Assembly: GCF_026008515.1 (NCBI RefSeq)
Contig: NZ_BQYM01000004.1
Location: 1-64,000, forward strand
DNA length: 64,000 nt
Reading direction: 5' to 3'
DNA from: Hoyosella levis
GTDB lineage: Bacteria; Actinomycetota; Actinomycetes; Mycobacteriales; Mycobacteriaceae
Shown: in pieces, positions 35,738 to 46,367 of the stretch
Position numbering within the stretch: position 1 is the stretch's first letter
Layout: every line of letters starts with the position of its first letter
The notes under the pieces: generated by a model
Seen by the model: only the letters and a program-made list of their open reading frames with translations
The model's database searches: none
What the model was told of the DNA's origin: nothing
Program-made: the position numbers and the translations under genes

Positions 35738-36544
35738 ATGGCTGTTCCACATCCCACCGCGAATAATTGTGCTGTCGTGACGGGGGCGTCATCCGGTATC
35801 GGGATGGCTCTCGCGGAGGACCTGGCATCGCGCGGCTACAACCTCGTTACTGTTGCTCGCCGGGTGGATGTGCTCGAGGGGCTCGCTGCGGGCATGCGCG
35901 AGAGGTACGGCGTGGAGGTCGACGTGCGCGGCGTGGACCTCGCGGACCGGGGCCAGCGGGGCAAGCTCGCGGAGGAGATCGCGGCGCGCGACGTCGCGGT
36001 CCTATGCCTGAACGCAGGCATCGCGACGTTTGGCCCCCTGGAGCGCCTGGACGCGGACTACGAGCGGTTCATCGTGGACCTCAACGCGGTGTCGGTGCAT
36101 GACCTCGCGCTCGCGGCGCTGCCCGGGATGCTCGAGCGCGGAGGTGGCGGCATCCTGATGACCGGCTCGGCAGCGGGCAACATGCCCATCCCCAACAATG
36201 CGACGTACGCGGCATCGAAGGCGTTCGTGAACTCGTTCTCCGAGTCGCTGCGTGGCGAGCTGAAGCCACGAGGCATCCATGTGACGCTCCTGGCGCCCGG
36301 CCCGGTGCGGCTGGACGCGCCCGAGCCGGACGATGCCTCGCTGGTGGATCGGCTCGTACCGGATTTCTTGTGGATCGATGCGCGGTACACGGCGCGCTTG
36401 TCGATCGATGGCTTGTTCCGTAACAAGATGCGCGTCGTTCCTGGCGTGCTGAGCAAGGCAATGTCCGCAGCGGGCAACTACACGCCGCGCGGCGTCATGG
36501 CCCCTATCGTGGGTGGCATCTACAAGAAGCTCGGCGGAGAGTGA
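35738..36544 (+). CDS. Short-chain dehydrogenase/reductase
   Basis: A 268-residue classical SDR with cofactor loop VVTGASSGIGMALAEDL, LNAGIATFGPL and catalytic TGSAAGN...YAASKAF (Ser, Tyr, Lys). The C-terminal 70 residues resemble mycobacterial ketoacyl reductase-like SDRs acting on lipids. A TACGAT element at 35725-35730 ends seven bases before the ATG, so the message may be leaderless. The fadD gene begins 11 bases after its stop, so the two probably work together on a fatty acyl substrate. Confidence 0.88.
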   Translation: MAVPHPTANNCAVVTGASSGIGMALAEDLASRGYNLVTVARRVDVLEGLAAGMRERYGVEVDVRGVDLADRGQRGKLAEEIAARDVAVLCLNAGIATFGPLERLDADYERFIVDLNAVSVHDLALAALPGMLERGGGGILMTGSAAGNMPIPNNATYAASKAFVNSFSESLRGELKPRGIHVTLLAPGPVRLDAPEPDDASLVDRLVPDFLWIDARYTARLSIDGLFRNKMRVVPGVLSKAMSAAGNYTPRGVMAPIVGGIYKKLGGE

Positions 36545-36555
36545 GAGGTTGATCC

Positions 36556-38220
36556 ATGGTTTCGATGTCTGAAGCATTCGACCTGGTGAAGGGCCTGGTG
36601 CCGATCACCAAGGCCGGGATCGTCGCACCGATGCGGCCCGACAAGCTGGGCAAGGTCGCAGCAGCGTGGTTCCGGTTCGACTTCACCCCCGGTGGCCTGA
36701 TCGCGTTCGCGGCGCACCGGGGTCCCGACCATCCAGCCGTCATCGACGACGCGGGCACGGTCACCTACAAGGAGCTCAACGACGCCGCCGACGCGCTGGC
36801 ACGCAGCCTGCACGACGCTGGGGTCAAGGAGCGCGACCGGATCGGCATCCTGGCGCGCAATCACCGCGGCTTCCTGCAGGCGATCGGCGCGTCCGCACGG
36901 CTGGGCACTGACCTGGTGATGCTGAACACGGGTGCCTCCTCCGGGCAGCTCGAGGCCGTCATCACCGAGCAGAAGCTCGCCTGGTTGTTCCTCGACGAGG
37001 AGTTCGTCGAGCTGCTCGCCGAGGACTTCGACGACTCGCGGGTCGCGCTGTCCTGGGTCGACACGGACGATTCGGTGCTGCGCGAGGGGTGGACCACCCT
37101 GACCCGCCTGATCAACGACGCGCCCGCAGCGGGCAGCGCCGAGGGGAAGCTTCCGTCGCGGCCGCGCCGGGGCAAGACGATCGTGCTGACCTCGGGCACC
37201 ACGGGCACGCCGAAGGGCGCGCGCCGGCCCGAGCCGCGCAGCTGGATGCCCGCGTCCGCGCTGCTGTCGAAGTTCCCGCTGACGAGCTGCGAGAAGTCGT
37301 TCATCGCCGCACCGATCTTCCACACCTGGGGCTTCGCCACGGTGCAGATCAACCTTGCGCTGCGCTCCACGCTGGTGATGCAGCGCAAGTTCGATCCGGC
37401 CGACACGATCCGGCTCGTCTCGGAGACAGGGGCGGCATCGTTGTTCCTGGTGCCGACGATGCTGCAGCGCATCATCGACCTGCCCGACGAGCAGCGCGAC
37501 GTGGATCTCTCCGCGCTGCGGGTCGTCGCCGCGAGCGGCTCGGCCATCCCGACCGCGCTGGTCAAGCGCACCCTCGAGGAGCTCGGCCCAGTGCTGTACA
37601 ACCTGTACGGCTCGACCGAGGTGAGCTGGGCGGCGATCGCCACGCCCGAGGAGTTGATGGAGCATCCCACCACCGCAGGCCGCGCACCGCTGGGCACCGT
37701 CGTGAAGATCCTCGACGATGACGGCAACGACGTTCCCGCCGATACCGTCGGAAACGTGTTCGTCGGCAACGGCATGATCTTCGAGGGCTACACCCGTGAT
37801 GGCGCCGACCGGCAGGTCAGCGAGAAGCTGATGTCCACCGGCGATCTCGGCCACTTCAATGCCGATGGCCTGCTGTTCATCGACGGCCGTTCCGACGACA
37901 TGATCGTCTCGGGCGGGGAGAACGTCTACCCGCGCGAGGTGGAGAACGTGCTCAGCGAGATGGACGGCGTGCTCGAGTGCGCGGTGGTCGGCGTGGACGA
38001 TGAGAAGTTCGGCAAGCGCCTTGCCGCCTACCTGGTACGCAAGGACACCGAGGCAGGCAAGGCCCTCACCGTCGACAGCGTCAAGGCAGAGGTCAAGGAC
38101 AGGCTCGCGAGGTTCAGCGTGCCCCGCGATGTCATGTTCCTCGAGGAGCTGCCCCGCAACGCCACCGGCAAGGTCGTTCCCCGGGAACTGCCCGATCCCA
38201 CCGAGACGGCATCCGAGTAG
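36556..38220 (+). CDS. Long-chain acyl-CoA synthetase, FadD12-like
   Basis: A 554-residue AMP-forming ligase. Motifs in order: LTSGTTGTPKGARR near residue 215, LYGSTEVSWAAIATPEE near 353, STGDLGHFNADGLLFIDGRS near 433, SGGENVYPREVENVLSE and the C-terminal Lys in ATGKVVPREL. It would convert a free fatty acid to its CoA ester (or adenylate). GAGAGG lies seven bases before ATG 36556. It forms a two-gene unit with the SDR and is followed by a strong hairpin. Confidence 0.9.
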   Translation: MVSMSEAFDLVKGLVPITKAGIVAPMRPDKLGKVAAAWFRFDFTPGGLIAFAAHRGPDHPAVIDDAGTVTYKELNDAADALARSLHDAGVKERDRIGILARNHRGFLQAIGASARLGTDLVMLNTGASSGQLEAVITEQKLAWLFLDEEFVELLAEDFDDSRVALSWVDTDDSVLREGWTTLTRLINDAPAAGSAEGKLPSRPRRGKTIVLTSGTTGTPKGARRPEPRSWMPASALLSKFPLTSCEKSFIAAPIFHTWGFATVQINLALRSTLVMQRKFDPADTIRLVSETGAASLFLVPTMLQRIIDLPDEQRDVDLSALRVVAASGSAIPTALVKRTLEELGPVLYNLYGSTEVSWAAIATPEELMEHPTTAGRAPLGTVVKILDDDGNDVPADTVGNVFVGNGMIFEGYTRDGADRQVSEKLMSTGDLGHFNADGLLFIDGRSDDMIVSGGENVYPREVENVLSEMDGVLECAVVGVDDEKFGKRLAAYLVRKDTEAGKALTVDSVKAEVKDRLARFSVPRDVMFLEELPRNATGKVVPRELPDPTETASE

Positions 38221-38250
38221 CCCCCGACCGCAGCACTGCAGCTTTGCCGC

Positions 38251-38287
38251 AGGGCCAGGCCTCCCCCACCACCGGGAGCCTGGCCCT
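38251..38287 (+). terminator. Hairpin terminator after fadD
   Basis: AGGGCCAGGCCTCCC and GGGAGCCTGGCCCT pair over 14 bp with one bulged base and an 8-base loop. The following DNA has only a weak T-run, so it may be a GC-type terminator. Confidence 0.75.
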
Positions 38288-38395
38288 GTGCTTTGCTCCC
38301 GAACGACCGACCAGGGCCACCACCCCGAACCGCCATCCTCGGCCGGGTTTCCCACCATGCCCGCGTGACCTGGCATGCTGGGAGGCGTGAATGAC

Positions 38396-39043
38396 GTGCA
38401 GGAACGACTCGTGTGGATTGATTGCGAGATGACCGGCCTCGAGCTCGGCGGCGACAAGCTGATCGAGATCGCTGCCCTGGTCACCGACAAGGACCTCAAC
38501 GTCCTCGGGGAGGGGGTGGACATCGTCATCCATGCCGATGACGAGGCCCTCGACAACATGGTCCCCGTCGTGACCGAGATGCATCGCAATTCCGGGCTCA
38601 CGGACGAGGTGCGGGCCTCCACGATCACCGTCGCCGAGGCCGAGAAGATGGTCCTCGACTACATCCGCGAGCACGTGCCCACCCCGCGCACCGCGCCGCT
38701 CGCCGGGAACACCATCGCCACCGATCGTGGGTTCATCGCCCGCGACATGCCCGAGCTCGACGCGCACCTGCACTACCGGATGATCGACGTCAGCTCCATC
38801 AAGGAACTGTGCCGTCGCTGGTATCCGCGCATCTACCGGGGCCAGCCGCAGAAGGGCCTCGCGCACCGCGCGCTCGCTGACATCAAGGAATCGATCCTCG
38901 AGCTCGACTACTACCGGCACACCGCGTTCGTCCCCCAGCCGGGGCCGTCGAGCAGCGAGGCCAACCGCATCGCCAAGGACCTCGCTGCGGGCAAAAAGGT
39001 TGATCGACCTGCCGATTCGGCAAACCAGCCCCCTACGCGATAG
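38396..39043 (+). CDS. orn: Oligoribonuclease
   Basis: A 215-residue DEDDh 3'-5' exoribonuclease that degrades di- to pentanucleotides, including pGp[21 protein letters not shown] holds the first Asp-Glu pair, [19 protein letters not shown] the second Asp and LAHRALADI the His and last Asp. GTG 38396 is ten bases after GGGAGG and gives the same length and N-terminus as M. tuberculosis Orn (215 residues); the ATG at 38375 is less likely. tRNA-His follows 46 bases later, as near Rv2511. Confidence 0.95.
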   Translation: MQERLVWIDCEMTGLELGGDKLIEIAALVTDKDLNVLGEGVDIVIHADDEALDNMVPVVTEMHRNSGLTDEVRASTITVAEAEKMVLDYIREHVPTPRTAPLAGNTIATDRGFIARDMPELDAHLHYRMIDVSSIKELCRRWYPRIYRGQPQKGLAHRALADIKESILELDYYRHTAFVPQPGPSSSEANRIAKDLAAGKKVDRPADSANQPPTR

Positions 39044-39090
39044 TATCGGGGAGCCGACAGCGCGGTGATTGCCGTGCACGTTTGGTAATG

Positions 39091-39163
39091 GTGGGCGTAG
39101 CTCAGCTGGTAGAGCACTGGGTTGTGATCCCAGATGTCGCGGGTTCGAGCCCCGTCGCTCACC
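39091..39163 (+). tRNA. tRNA-His (anticodon GTG)
   Basis: Acceptor GTGGGCG / CGCTCAC, anticodon stem-loop CTGGG-TTGTGAT-CCCAG with GTG, discriminator C at 39163 and no encoded CCA. A G at 39090 can form the extra G-1 to C73 pair that marks tRNA-His, so the functional 5' end may be 39090. Confidence 0.96.
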
Positions 39164-39168
39164 CTCCA

Positions 39169-39202
39169 CGAAGGCCCGGTACCTCTAGGTGCCGGGCCTT
39201 CG
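39169..39202 (+). terminator. Hairpin after tRNA-His
   Basis: CGAAGGCCCGGTACC and GGTGCCGGGCCTTCG pair along 15 bp with one G-T pair and a 4-base loop, five bases after the tRNA. No T-run follows, but the stem is very stable. Confidence 0.75.
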
Positions 39203-39290
39203 TCGTGCCTGCCAATGTCCCAGGTATTGTCATATGGGCGGCCCGCGCCGCTCCCGTGTGCTACCTCGACACGACCTGGAAGGCCACCTC

Positions 39291-40208
39291 ATGCGACGCC
39301 TCGCCTCCCACTACCGCTCGCTCGGCGCGACGCCCGCTCGCGGCCTTGCCGTGCTGGCCGCCACCACTGTGCTGCTCGTCCCGGCATGCACTGATGACGC
39401 CACCCCTGGCATGCTCCCCGCCGATCGGACCTCCGCCACATCGGCGCCCGGTACCAGCACTAGGGCCGAGACCACGAGCGCCCCGGTGACCACCAGCAGC
39501 ACCTCCGGCGAACCGGCCTCCAGCGATTCAGGCACCGACAACGGAACCTCTGGCGGCACGACTGCCTCGGCCGGGCAGAACGGCGAGGGAAGCATCGTCA
39601 TCGTGTCCGAGACACTCGCCGGCACAAAGATCCCCGACGTCTCCTACGCGGTGGATCGCGTCGAGCCTTGCCCCGAGGGCGACGAGCAGCCCGAGGGGCG
39701 CGAGCTGCTAACCGTGCGCAGCAACAATGCGGGCACCGCCACCGTCACCGATCTCGACCCTGGCTGCTTCTCGGTCCGCTTCGCCTCCGTGCCCGCTAGC
39801 TACTACCCGCTCGAGGAAGGCCCCTTCCCCGGGTCCATCGAGAACGAGGGCGAGACCGGCCTGCTGCGCCTCGACTTCGCGCAAGGTCCCGCCCGCTCCG
39901 GCGAGGCCTCGGTCAACGGCACGCTGCGGCTCACCGACTCCGCGAGCGACGAGCCAATTGGCGGGCTCGGCCTCGTCCTCGCGCGATGCGGCTCGCAGAT
40001 CCCGCTCGCCACCGGCACCGCAGCCGAGGACGGCACGCTCCAGCTCACCCTCGCGACCACCTGCTACCAGGTCGTGGGACTGCAAGGGAGCACCGCGCCC
40101 TGCTCGGTGGACGGGCCGATCGAGTTCACCCCGGACGTGGGCCGCCCGTTCTCCGTGGACGTGCCGATCACACGCTCGGAGGACCGGCCCGGCACCTGCG
40201 GATCGTAG
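39291..40208 (+). CDS. Lipoprotein with two prealbumin-like repeats
   Basis: A 305-residue protein with a signal peptide and lipobox LVPAC (Cys 32), then a Ser/Thr-rich low-complexity linker (about 35-100). Two beta-rich modules of about 90 residues follow; SIVIVSETLAGTKIPDVSYA and GTLRLTDSASDEPIGGLGLV open them, and each has a paired strand ending in a Cys (DLDPGCFSV, LATTCYQVV). This resembles Cna-B/SpaA-type domains, but I see no isopeptide triad with certainty. It is convergent with the L,D-transpeptidase gene, 27 bases away. It is probably an envelope surface protein. Confidence 0.65.
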   Translation: MRRLASHYRSLGATPARGLAVLAATTVLLVPACTDDATPGMLPADRTSATSAPGTSTRAETTSAPVTTSSTSGEPASSDSGTDNGTSGGTTASAGQNGEGSIVIVSETLAGTKIPDVSYAVDRVEPCPEGDEQPEGRELLTVRSNNAGTATVTDLDPGCFSVRFASVPASYYPLEEGPFPGSIENEGETGLLRLDFAQGPARSGEASVNGTLRLTDSASDEPIGGLGLVLARCGSQIPLATGTAAEDGTLQLTLATTCYQVVGLQGSTAPCSVDGPIEFTPDVGRPFSVDVPITRSEDRPGTCGS

Positions 40209-40235
40209 CGGCCGCGCTAGGACGCCAATCCCCCG

Positions 40236-41420
40236 TCACGCCTCGGCGTTGCCGGCCTTCCACTGCGACCACGGGATGTTCCAGTCACCGAGCCCGTCGA
40301 GCCCATTGAGGGTCCCGCCGACGGTATTGCGCACGACGGCGATGTCACCGGGCTTGGTGTTGTTGTAGAACCATTGCGCGTTGGCCGGGCTCACGTTCAG
40401 GCAGCCGTGGCTGACGTTGCGCCGGCCCTGGTCGGCGATGGACCACGGCGCCGAGTGCACGAAGATGCCGCTGTAGGACATGCGGGTGGCCCATTCGACA
40501 TCGGTGCGGTAGCCGTCGGATGAGCTCACGGGCACCCCATAGGTGGAGGAGTCCATCACGATCTCGCGGTGTCGCTCCGCGATGATGTAGGTGCCGTTCG
40601 GAGTCGGCGCGGAGGCCTTGCCGAACGAGGTGGGCATCGTTCGGACCACGGTGCCGTTCACCGAGACCGTGATGGTCTTGGTGTAGTCGTCGGCCACGGC
40701 GATCACGGAATCACCGATGGTGAACTCGGCATGCTTGTCCGACTCGCCGTACAGGCCGTTGCCGAGGTCGTGGCCGTAGACATTGGCATCGACGGTGATG
40801 CGGGTGCCGGGTTCCCAGTAGTTCTCCGGGCGCCACCGCACCTCGCGATTGTTCACCCAGTAGAAGGCACCTTCCACGGGTGGATCCGTGGTCACGGTGA
40901 TCAGTTCCTGCGCGCGTGCGCGATCCGGGATCGGCTCATCGAACTGCACCGCGACGGGCTGCCCGATGCCAACGACCGCGCCATCCCATGGCATGAGATA
41001 CGGCATGGTCAGGTTGTTGGGCACAACTGTAGTGAAGGTGCTGTTCAGCTCGGACGCGCCGCCCGGGCCCGTCGCTATGGCCGCGAGCGTGTAGGTGCGC
41101 CCATAGCCGAGCACTTCCGTGGTGGTCCAGGACGTGCCATCGGGAGCGATCTCGGCCTCCACGGGCTCGCCCTCGGGATTGAGGAGCTCCACGGAGTCGA
41201 GGGATCCCTCGGACACGGCGAGGGTGACGGGATCGAGCGGGGCAACGCCTTCGGCGCCATCAGGCGCGGAGACGCTGATGGCCGGGAGCGGCGGCGGCTC
41301 GGGCGCGGTGCTCGAGCTCGTCGGGATCGTGCAGGCGGATATCAGGGACAGTGCTGCTGCCAGAGCGACCGCAGCCACGCTCGAACGCCAAGCTCGTTGT
41401 GGATCGTGTACTAGTGTCAT
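40236..41420 (-). CDS. ldtB: L,D-transpeptidase, LdtMt2-like lipoprotein
   Basis: A 394-residue lipoprotein (lipobox ISAC, Cys 30) that forms 3-3 peptidoglycan cross-links. Two Ig-like domains (about 45-135 and 140-235) precede the YkuD catalytic domain (about 240-370) with His 322 (IFVHSAPW), His 338 and nucleophile Cys 340 in SHGCLNV. Length and plan match mycobacterial Rv2518c, which also lies near orn. The C-terminal [13 protein letters not shown] is typical. GAGG lies six bases before ATG 41420. Confidence 0.93.
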   Translation of the reverse strand: MTLVHDPQRAWRSSVAAVALAAALSLISACTIPTSSSTAPEPPPLPAISVSAPDGAEGVAPLDPVTLAVSEGSLDSVELLNPEGEPVEAEIAPDGTSWTTTEVLGYGRTYTLAAIATGPGGASELNSTFTTVVPNNLTMPYLMPWDGAVVGIGQPVAVQFDEPIPDRARAQELITVTTDPPVEGAFYWVNNREVRWRPENYWEPGTRITVDANVYGHDLGNGLYGESDKHAEFTIGDSVIAVADDYTKTITVSVNGTVVRTMPTSFGKASAPTPNGTYIIAERHREIVMDSSTYGVPVSSSDGYRTDVEWATRMSYSGIFVHSAPWSIADQGRRNVSHGCLNVSPANAQWFYNNTKPGDIAVVRNTVGGTLNGLDGLGDWNIPWSQWKAGNAEA

Positions 41421-41711
41421 GCGAACCTCACCTCCCGGTGCTCCGGGCCCATGCCGCCGGGCACGCGTACATCAGCCCATCATCAGGCAAGTATGCGGGA
41501 CTGCTCATCTGTTTTCACCCCGGGGTGGCCCACGCAACAACACGTCACCAAATGCCCGGAGCGCTCCCCTGCAGAAGTGGACCGCGCGACCCCAGGCCCC
41601 ACGCGCGCGCAGCGCTCCTCAGCCCTCGAAGTGGATCGAGCACACCCTCCCTACCAGCGGATTTCCGATCGAGCGGCAAACCTGTTAATGTCTTTCCCGC
41701 AACGAAAGCAC

Positions 41712-41784
<73 letters not shown>

Positions 41785-41790
41785 CTTCGA

Positions 41791-41832
41791 GATCCCCTCC
41801 CGGACGATATCCGGGAGGGGATCTTTCTTTTT
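41791..41832 (+). terminator. Rho-independent terminator after tRNA-Lys
   Basis: GATCCCCTCCCGGA and TCCGGGAGGGGATC form a perfect 14-bp stem with a 2- to 5-base loop followed by TTTCTTTTT. It is the clearest classical terminator in the window. Confidence 0.95.
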
Positions 41833-41917
41833 CCGCTCCATGTCGATCCGCGCGGGCCCCGTTCGACGTCATAGTAGGAGGCACCACGGGGGTGCTCCTG
41901 GACGAGAGGGAAGACCG

Positions 41918-42340
41918 ATGAAGTACATGCTGATCATGCGCGTGACCGACGCTGCCATCGAAGCCTCGAAGGATGTGCCGTTCGAGGAGATCATCAATGC
42001 GATGGGTGCCTACAACGAGTCGATGATGAAGGCAGGCGTGCTGCTCGCGGGCGAGGGCCTCGCGGGCCCCGAGGAAGGGTTCGTGGTGGATTTCTCGGCC
42101 GAGGAGCCGATCGTCACCGACGGGCCGTACGGGGAGACGCACGAGCTGTTCAACGGTTTCTGGATCATCCAGGTCTCCTCGAAGGAGGAGGCCGCGGAAT
42201 GGGCGCGCCGCTGCCCCCTCGGCGCAGGGACCAAGCTCGAGGTCCGGCGCGTCAGCGATGAGAGCGACTTCGAGGATTACTCCGACAACGAGTACATCCA
42301 GAAGGAAGCGGGCTGGCGCGAGGAGCTCGGCACCAACTGA
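41918..42340 (+). CDS. YCII/DGPF-domain protein
   Basis: A 140-residue YciI-related protein of the DGPF family: KYMLIMRVTDAA at the start, VTDGPYGETHELFNGFWIIQ as the signature and EEAAEWARRCPLG as the last helix. Such proteins are often encoded beside ECF sigma factors, but none is next to this gene. Function is unknown; enzyme-like active sites are proposed for the fold. AGGGAAG is placed eight bases before the ATG at 41918. Confidence 0.87.
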   Translation: MKYMLIMRVTDAAIEASKDVPFEEIINAMGAYNESMMKAGVLLAGEGLAGPEEGFVVDFSAEEPIVTDGPYGETHELFNGFWIIQVSSKEEAAEWARRCPLGAGTKLEVRRVSDESDFEDYSDNEYIQKEAGWREELGTN

Positions 42341-42392
42341 CCGCGGGCGGCTAGCAGTCGGGGCCGTCGGCCGACCCGGGGCGGTCGACGAT

Positions 42393-42443
42393 CCGGGAGT
42401 GGAAAGAAAACCTTGCTCAAGCGGGAAAACCTTCCACTCCCGG
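42393..42443. repeat. Family 1 intergenic inverted repeat, copy 2 (variant)
   Basis: The same 15-11-15 geometry as copy 1 at 42398-42438: AGTGGAAAGAAAACC, 11 bases, GGAAAACCTTCCACT. The inner part of the left arm does not pair, but the outer CCGGG / CCCGG lengthens the stem. It lies between convergent genes. Confidence 0.75.
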
Positions 42444-42494
42444 GCCGCCGCAGCCGAGGCCGCAGCCAGGGCCGCCGCAGCCGAGGCCAGCCCC

Positions 42495-42935
42495 CTACAG
42501 CCGCGGGTACTCGATCTTGGGACAGGTGTCCATGATGACGCCGAGCCCGGCATCCTTGGCGCGCCGGGCCGCGTCGTTGTCGATCACCCCGAGCTGCAGC
42601 CAGAGCGTGGTGATGCCGAGCCGCTGGGCATTGGCGATTGCCTCATCGACGATGGCGCCCACCCGCTGGGAGTTGACGAAGCAATCGACGACGTCGATGC
42701 GCTCCCCGTCGGGGATGTCCGAGAGGCTGGCGTAGCCGTCCTCGCCGAACACCTTCTCGGCGAGGGGGTGCACGGGCACGATGCGCTGCCCGAGTTTTTC
42801 CTTCATCCAGCGGGACACACCATGCGCGGTGCGCCCGGTATGCGTGGAGAGCCCCACGACCGCCCAGGTCGCGGGTGTCGTCAGGACCTGATGGATGAGC
42901 GCTGGGTCATTGGTGTGAGTCGTGGTGCCGGTCAT
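42495..42935 (-). CDS. CoA-binding domain protein, YccU-like
   Basis: A 146-residue Rossmann-type protein: TWAVVGLSTHTGRTAHGVSR binds the nucleotide, IVPVHPLAEKVFGEDGYASL and DVVDCFVNSQRVGAIVDEAI follow, and LWLQLGVIDNDAARRAKDAG near the end is typical of the YccU/CoA-binding-2 family. It probably binds CoA or a related nucleotide; no reaction is known. It starts 51 bases after the ugpC stop and may be carried on the same transcript. ATG 42935 gives the usual length. Confidence 0.87.
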   Translation of the reverse strand: MTGTTTHTNDPALIHQVLTTPATWAVVGLSTHTGRTAHGVSRWMKEKLGQRIVPVHPLAEKVFGEDGYASLSDIPDGERIDVVDCFVNSQRVGAIVDEAIANAQRLGITTLWLQLGVIDNDAARRAKDAGLGVIMDTCPKIEYPRL

Positions 42936-42986
42936 GCTTCCATTGTGGCGCAGCGGGGCGGTCAACGGTCGGCGGAACCGGGGATC

Positions 42987-44084
<1,098 letters not shown>

Positions 44085-44158
44085 GGGCCTGGACCTCCAT
44101 AAGCGGGATGCCCGGGGCGCGGAGAGGGGTGTGCCGCGCCCCGGGGCGAGGGGAATGG

Positions 44159-45472
44159 TCAGTTGGGGAGCTTGGGGGCGATCTGCCGGTCGATGATGCC
44201 CTGGAGCTGGTCCCGCACTCCGGGCAGCACATCGGCGGGGTTCTCGTTGCGCAGGCCGATGCGCTCGAGCCCGCCGTTGATGAACTGGTCTGAGCCGGGA
44301 ACGAAGACGCGGGCGTTGTCCTGCGGGGAGGTCAGCGGCAGTTGCTCGACGGCCGTGCGCGCGTTCGGGTTGGCGTCGAGGTACTCGCGGAACTCCCCGA
44401 TCTCCGAGGCGTTGGTGCGCACCGGCATGTAGCCGACGTTCTGGGAGAAGTAGCCGGTGTTCTCCGGGTTGGTGATGAACTCGATGAACCGCATGGCGTT
44501 GCGCTTGCGCTCGTCCGGGATCCCGGCGGGAATGGCGAGCCCGGCACCGCCGGTGGGGCAGGAGTCGCGGCCCTCGGTGCGGGGCAGGAAGGCGGTGCCG
44601 ACCTCGAAGCTCGCGGCGGCCTGGATCTGGGCGAGGCTGCCGGTGGAGGCGAGGGTGGAGGCGCACAGCCCGGCACCGAAGTCGTTGGCGTTGTCGGGGG
44701 TGATGTTGGCCCAGCCGCCATCGTGGATGGTGCCGCGGAACCATTCGGCGGCCTCGATGGCTTGCTCGTCAGCGATGGTGACGGTCCATTCGTCGGAGTA
44801 GCGCCCGTCGAAGGTCCAGTTGACTCCCTGGTAGTACCAGGCAAGGTACTCGGCGCCATTGGCCCAGGAGTGGGCGGGCCGGTCGCCGGAGGCGGACACC
44901 AGCTCGGGGGCCCATTCGGCCATCTCGTTCCAGGTGCGGGGGCCACGGTCGGGCAGCCCTGCCTCCTGCCACGCGTCCCGGTTGTAGTAGAACAGCGGGG
45001 TGGAGCGGGCATAGGGAACCGCCCACCGGTTGCCATCGAAGGCGTAGTCGGCGAGCAGTGCCGGGACATAGCTGCCGGTGTCGACGTCGAGGTCGTCGAA
45101 GAGCCCGTCGAGCGGCTCGATGGTCTTGTTGAGCGCGTAGTTGAACCACCACACGTCCGAGAGCACCACCACATCGGGCAGGTCACCGCCGGCGAGGGAG
45201 GCGTTGAACTTCTGCGCCACCTCCTCGTAGTTGCGGCCCGAGGAGACGAGTTGCACGGTCAGCCCGGGGTTGGCGGCCTCGAAGCGACGGATCAGCTCGA
45301 GCTCGGTGTCGCGCGAGGTGCCGGGATGGTTGGACCAGAACTGGATGGTGCTCGGGTCGCTGCTGGACCTGCCGCTGCCCCCGCCAGCGCAGGCGCTGAC
45401 GGCGAGGCTCGCGGCGGCGATCCCGGTGTAGCCGAGGAAGGCCCGCCTGTTGAGGGGATGGGATCCGGTCAT
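44159..45472 (-). CDS. ugpB: ABC transporter substrate-binding lipoprotein UgpB
   Basis: A 437-residue family 1 solute-binding lipoprotein. The signal RRAFLGYTGIAAASLAVSAC has a twin-arginine look and ends in a lipobox with Cys 28. The mature protein has the two-lobed pattern (TIQFWSNHPGTSRDTELELI, then AVPYARSTPLFYYNRDAWQE, then TGGAGLAIPAGIPDERKRNA). In mycobacteria UgpB binds glycerophosphocholine; the ligand here is inferred from gene order. AGGAG precedes ATG 45472 and ugpE ends 25 bases upstream. Confidence 0.9.
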   Translation of the reverse strand: MTGSHPLNRRAFLGYTGIAAASLAVSACAGGGSGRSSSDPSTIQFWSNHPGTSRDTELELIRRFEAANPGLTVQLVSSGRNYEEVAQKFNASLAGGDLPDVVVLSDVWWFNYALNKTIEPLDGLFDDLDVDTGSYVPALLADYAFDGNRWAVPYARSTPLFYYNRDAWQEAGLPDRGPRTWNEMAEWAPELVSASGDRPAHSWANGAEYLAWYYQGVNWTFDGRYSDEWTVTIADEQAIEAAEWFRGTIHDGGWANITPDNANDFGAGLCASTLASTGSLAQIQAAASFEVGTAFLPRTEGRDSCPTGGAGLAIPAGIPDERKRNAMRFIEFITNPENTGYFSQNVGYMPVRTNASEIGEFREYLDANPNARTAVEQLPLTSPQDNARVFVPGSDQFINGGLERIGLRNENPADVLPGVRDQLQGIIDRQIAPKLPN

Positions 45473-45497
45473 GTGGTGTGCTCCTTCGACGGTGGGG

Positions 45498-46367
45498 TCA
45501 GCCCTTGACTGCGCCCGAGGTGAGGCCCTTGATCATCTGCTTCTGCAGGATGATGAAGACGATGAGGATGGGGATGGCCGCGAGGATGGTGCCCGCCATG
45601 ACGGGCCCCCAGTTGGTCAGCCCCTCGTTGTTCTGGAGGAACATCAGGCCGACCGGGATCGGTGCCACACGATAGTCGTCGGCGATGAGGAACGGCCACA
45701 GGTACTCGTTCCATTCGTTAACGAGGGTGATGAGCGCGAACGCCACCATCGTGGGCCGGGAGGCCGGCAGGATCACCCGCCACAGCAGCATGGCGTGGCC
45801 CGCGCCGTCCATGCGGGCGGCCTCGATGATCTCCGCGGGGATGGACAGGAAGTGGTTGCGCATCAGGAACGTTCCGAACGCCACCCCGGCCAGCGGGATG
45901 ATGATGCCCTGGAACGTATTGCGCCAGCCCATCTCGGCCACGAGCGCGTAGTTGGAGATGACGGTGATCTGGTTGGGCACCATCAATGCCGCGATGACCG
46001 TGACGAACACCAGCGTCTTGCCGGGGAAGCGCAGGAACACCAGCGCATACGCGGTGAGGATGCCGAGGGCGAACTTGAGCGTGCCGAGGACCGTGGTGAT
46101 GAGCAAGGAGTTGCGCAGGAACGTCCAGAACGGGATGAGACTGGTCGCGTCGGTGTAGTTGTCGAGGTAAACGCTGCTGGGCCACCATGTCACGGGCTGG
46201 GTGTAGACCTCGCCGCCCGTCTTGAACGAGGTGAGCGCGATCCACAGCAGCGGCAGCACGATGATGGCGAGCGCGGCGATCATCGCGGTGTAGCCAGCGA
46301 GGCGGATCATGCGTCGCCGCCGGGCATGCGAACCGTAATCCTGGGGGACGAGCGCGAGCGTGGTCAT
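45498..46367 (-). CDS. ugpE: ABC transporter permease UgpE
   Basis: A 289-residue inner-membrane permease with six helices. The EAA loop, contacting UgpC, reads IEAARMDGAGHAMLLWRVIL, followed by RPTMVAFALITLVNEWNEYL, typical of MalG-type permeases. Its start overlaps the ugpA stop by four bases (46364-46367), so translation is coupled. Confidence 0.92.
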   Translation of the reverse strand: MTTLALVPQDYGSHARRRRMIRLAGYTAMIAALAIIVLPLLWIALTSFKTGGEVYTQPVTWWPSSVYLDNYTDATSLIPFWTFLRNSLLITTVLGTLKFALGILTAYALVFLRFPGKTLVFVTVIAALMVPNQITVISNYALVAEMGWRNTFQGIIIPLAGVAFGTFLMRNHFLSIPAEIIEAARMDGAGHAMLLWRVILPASRPTMVAFALITLVNEWNEYLWPFLIADDYRVAPIPVGLMFLQNNEGLTNWGPVMAGTILAAIPILIVFIILQKQMIKGLTSGAVKG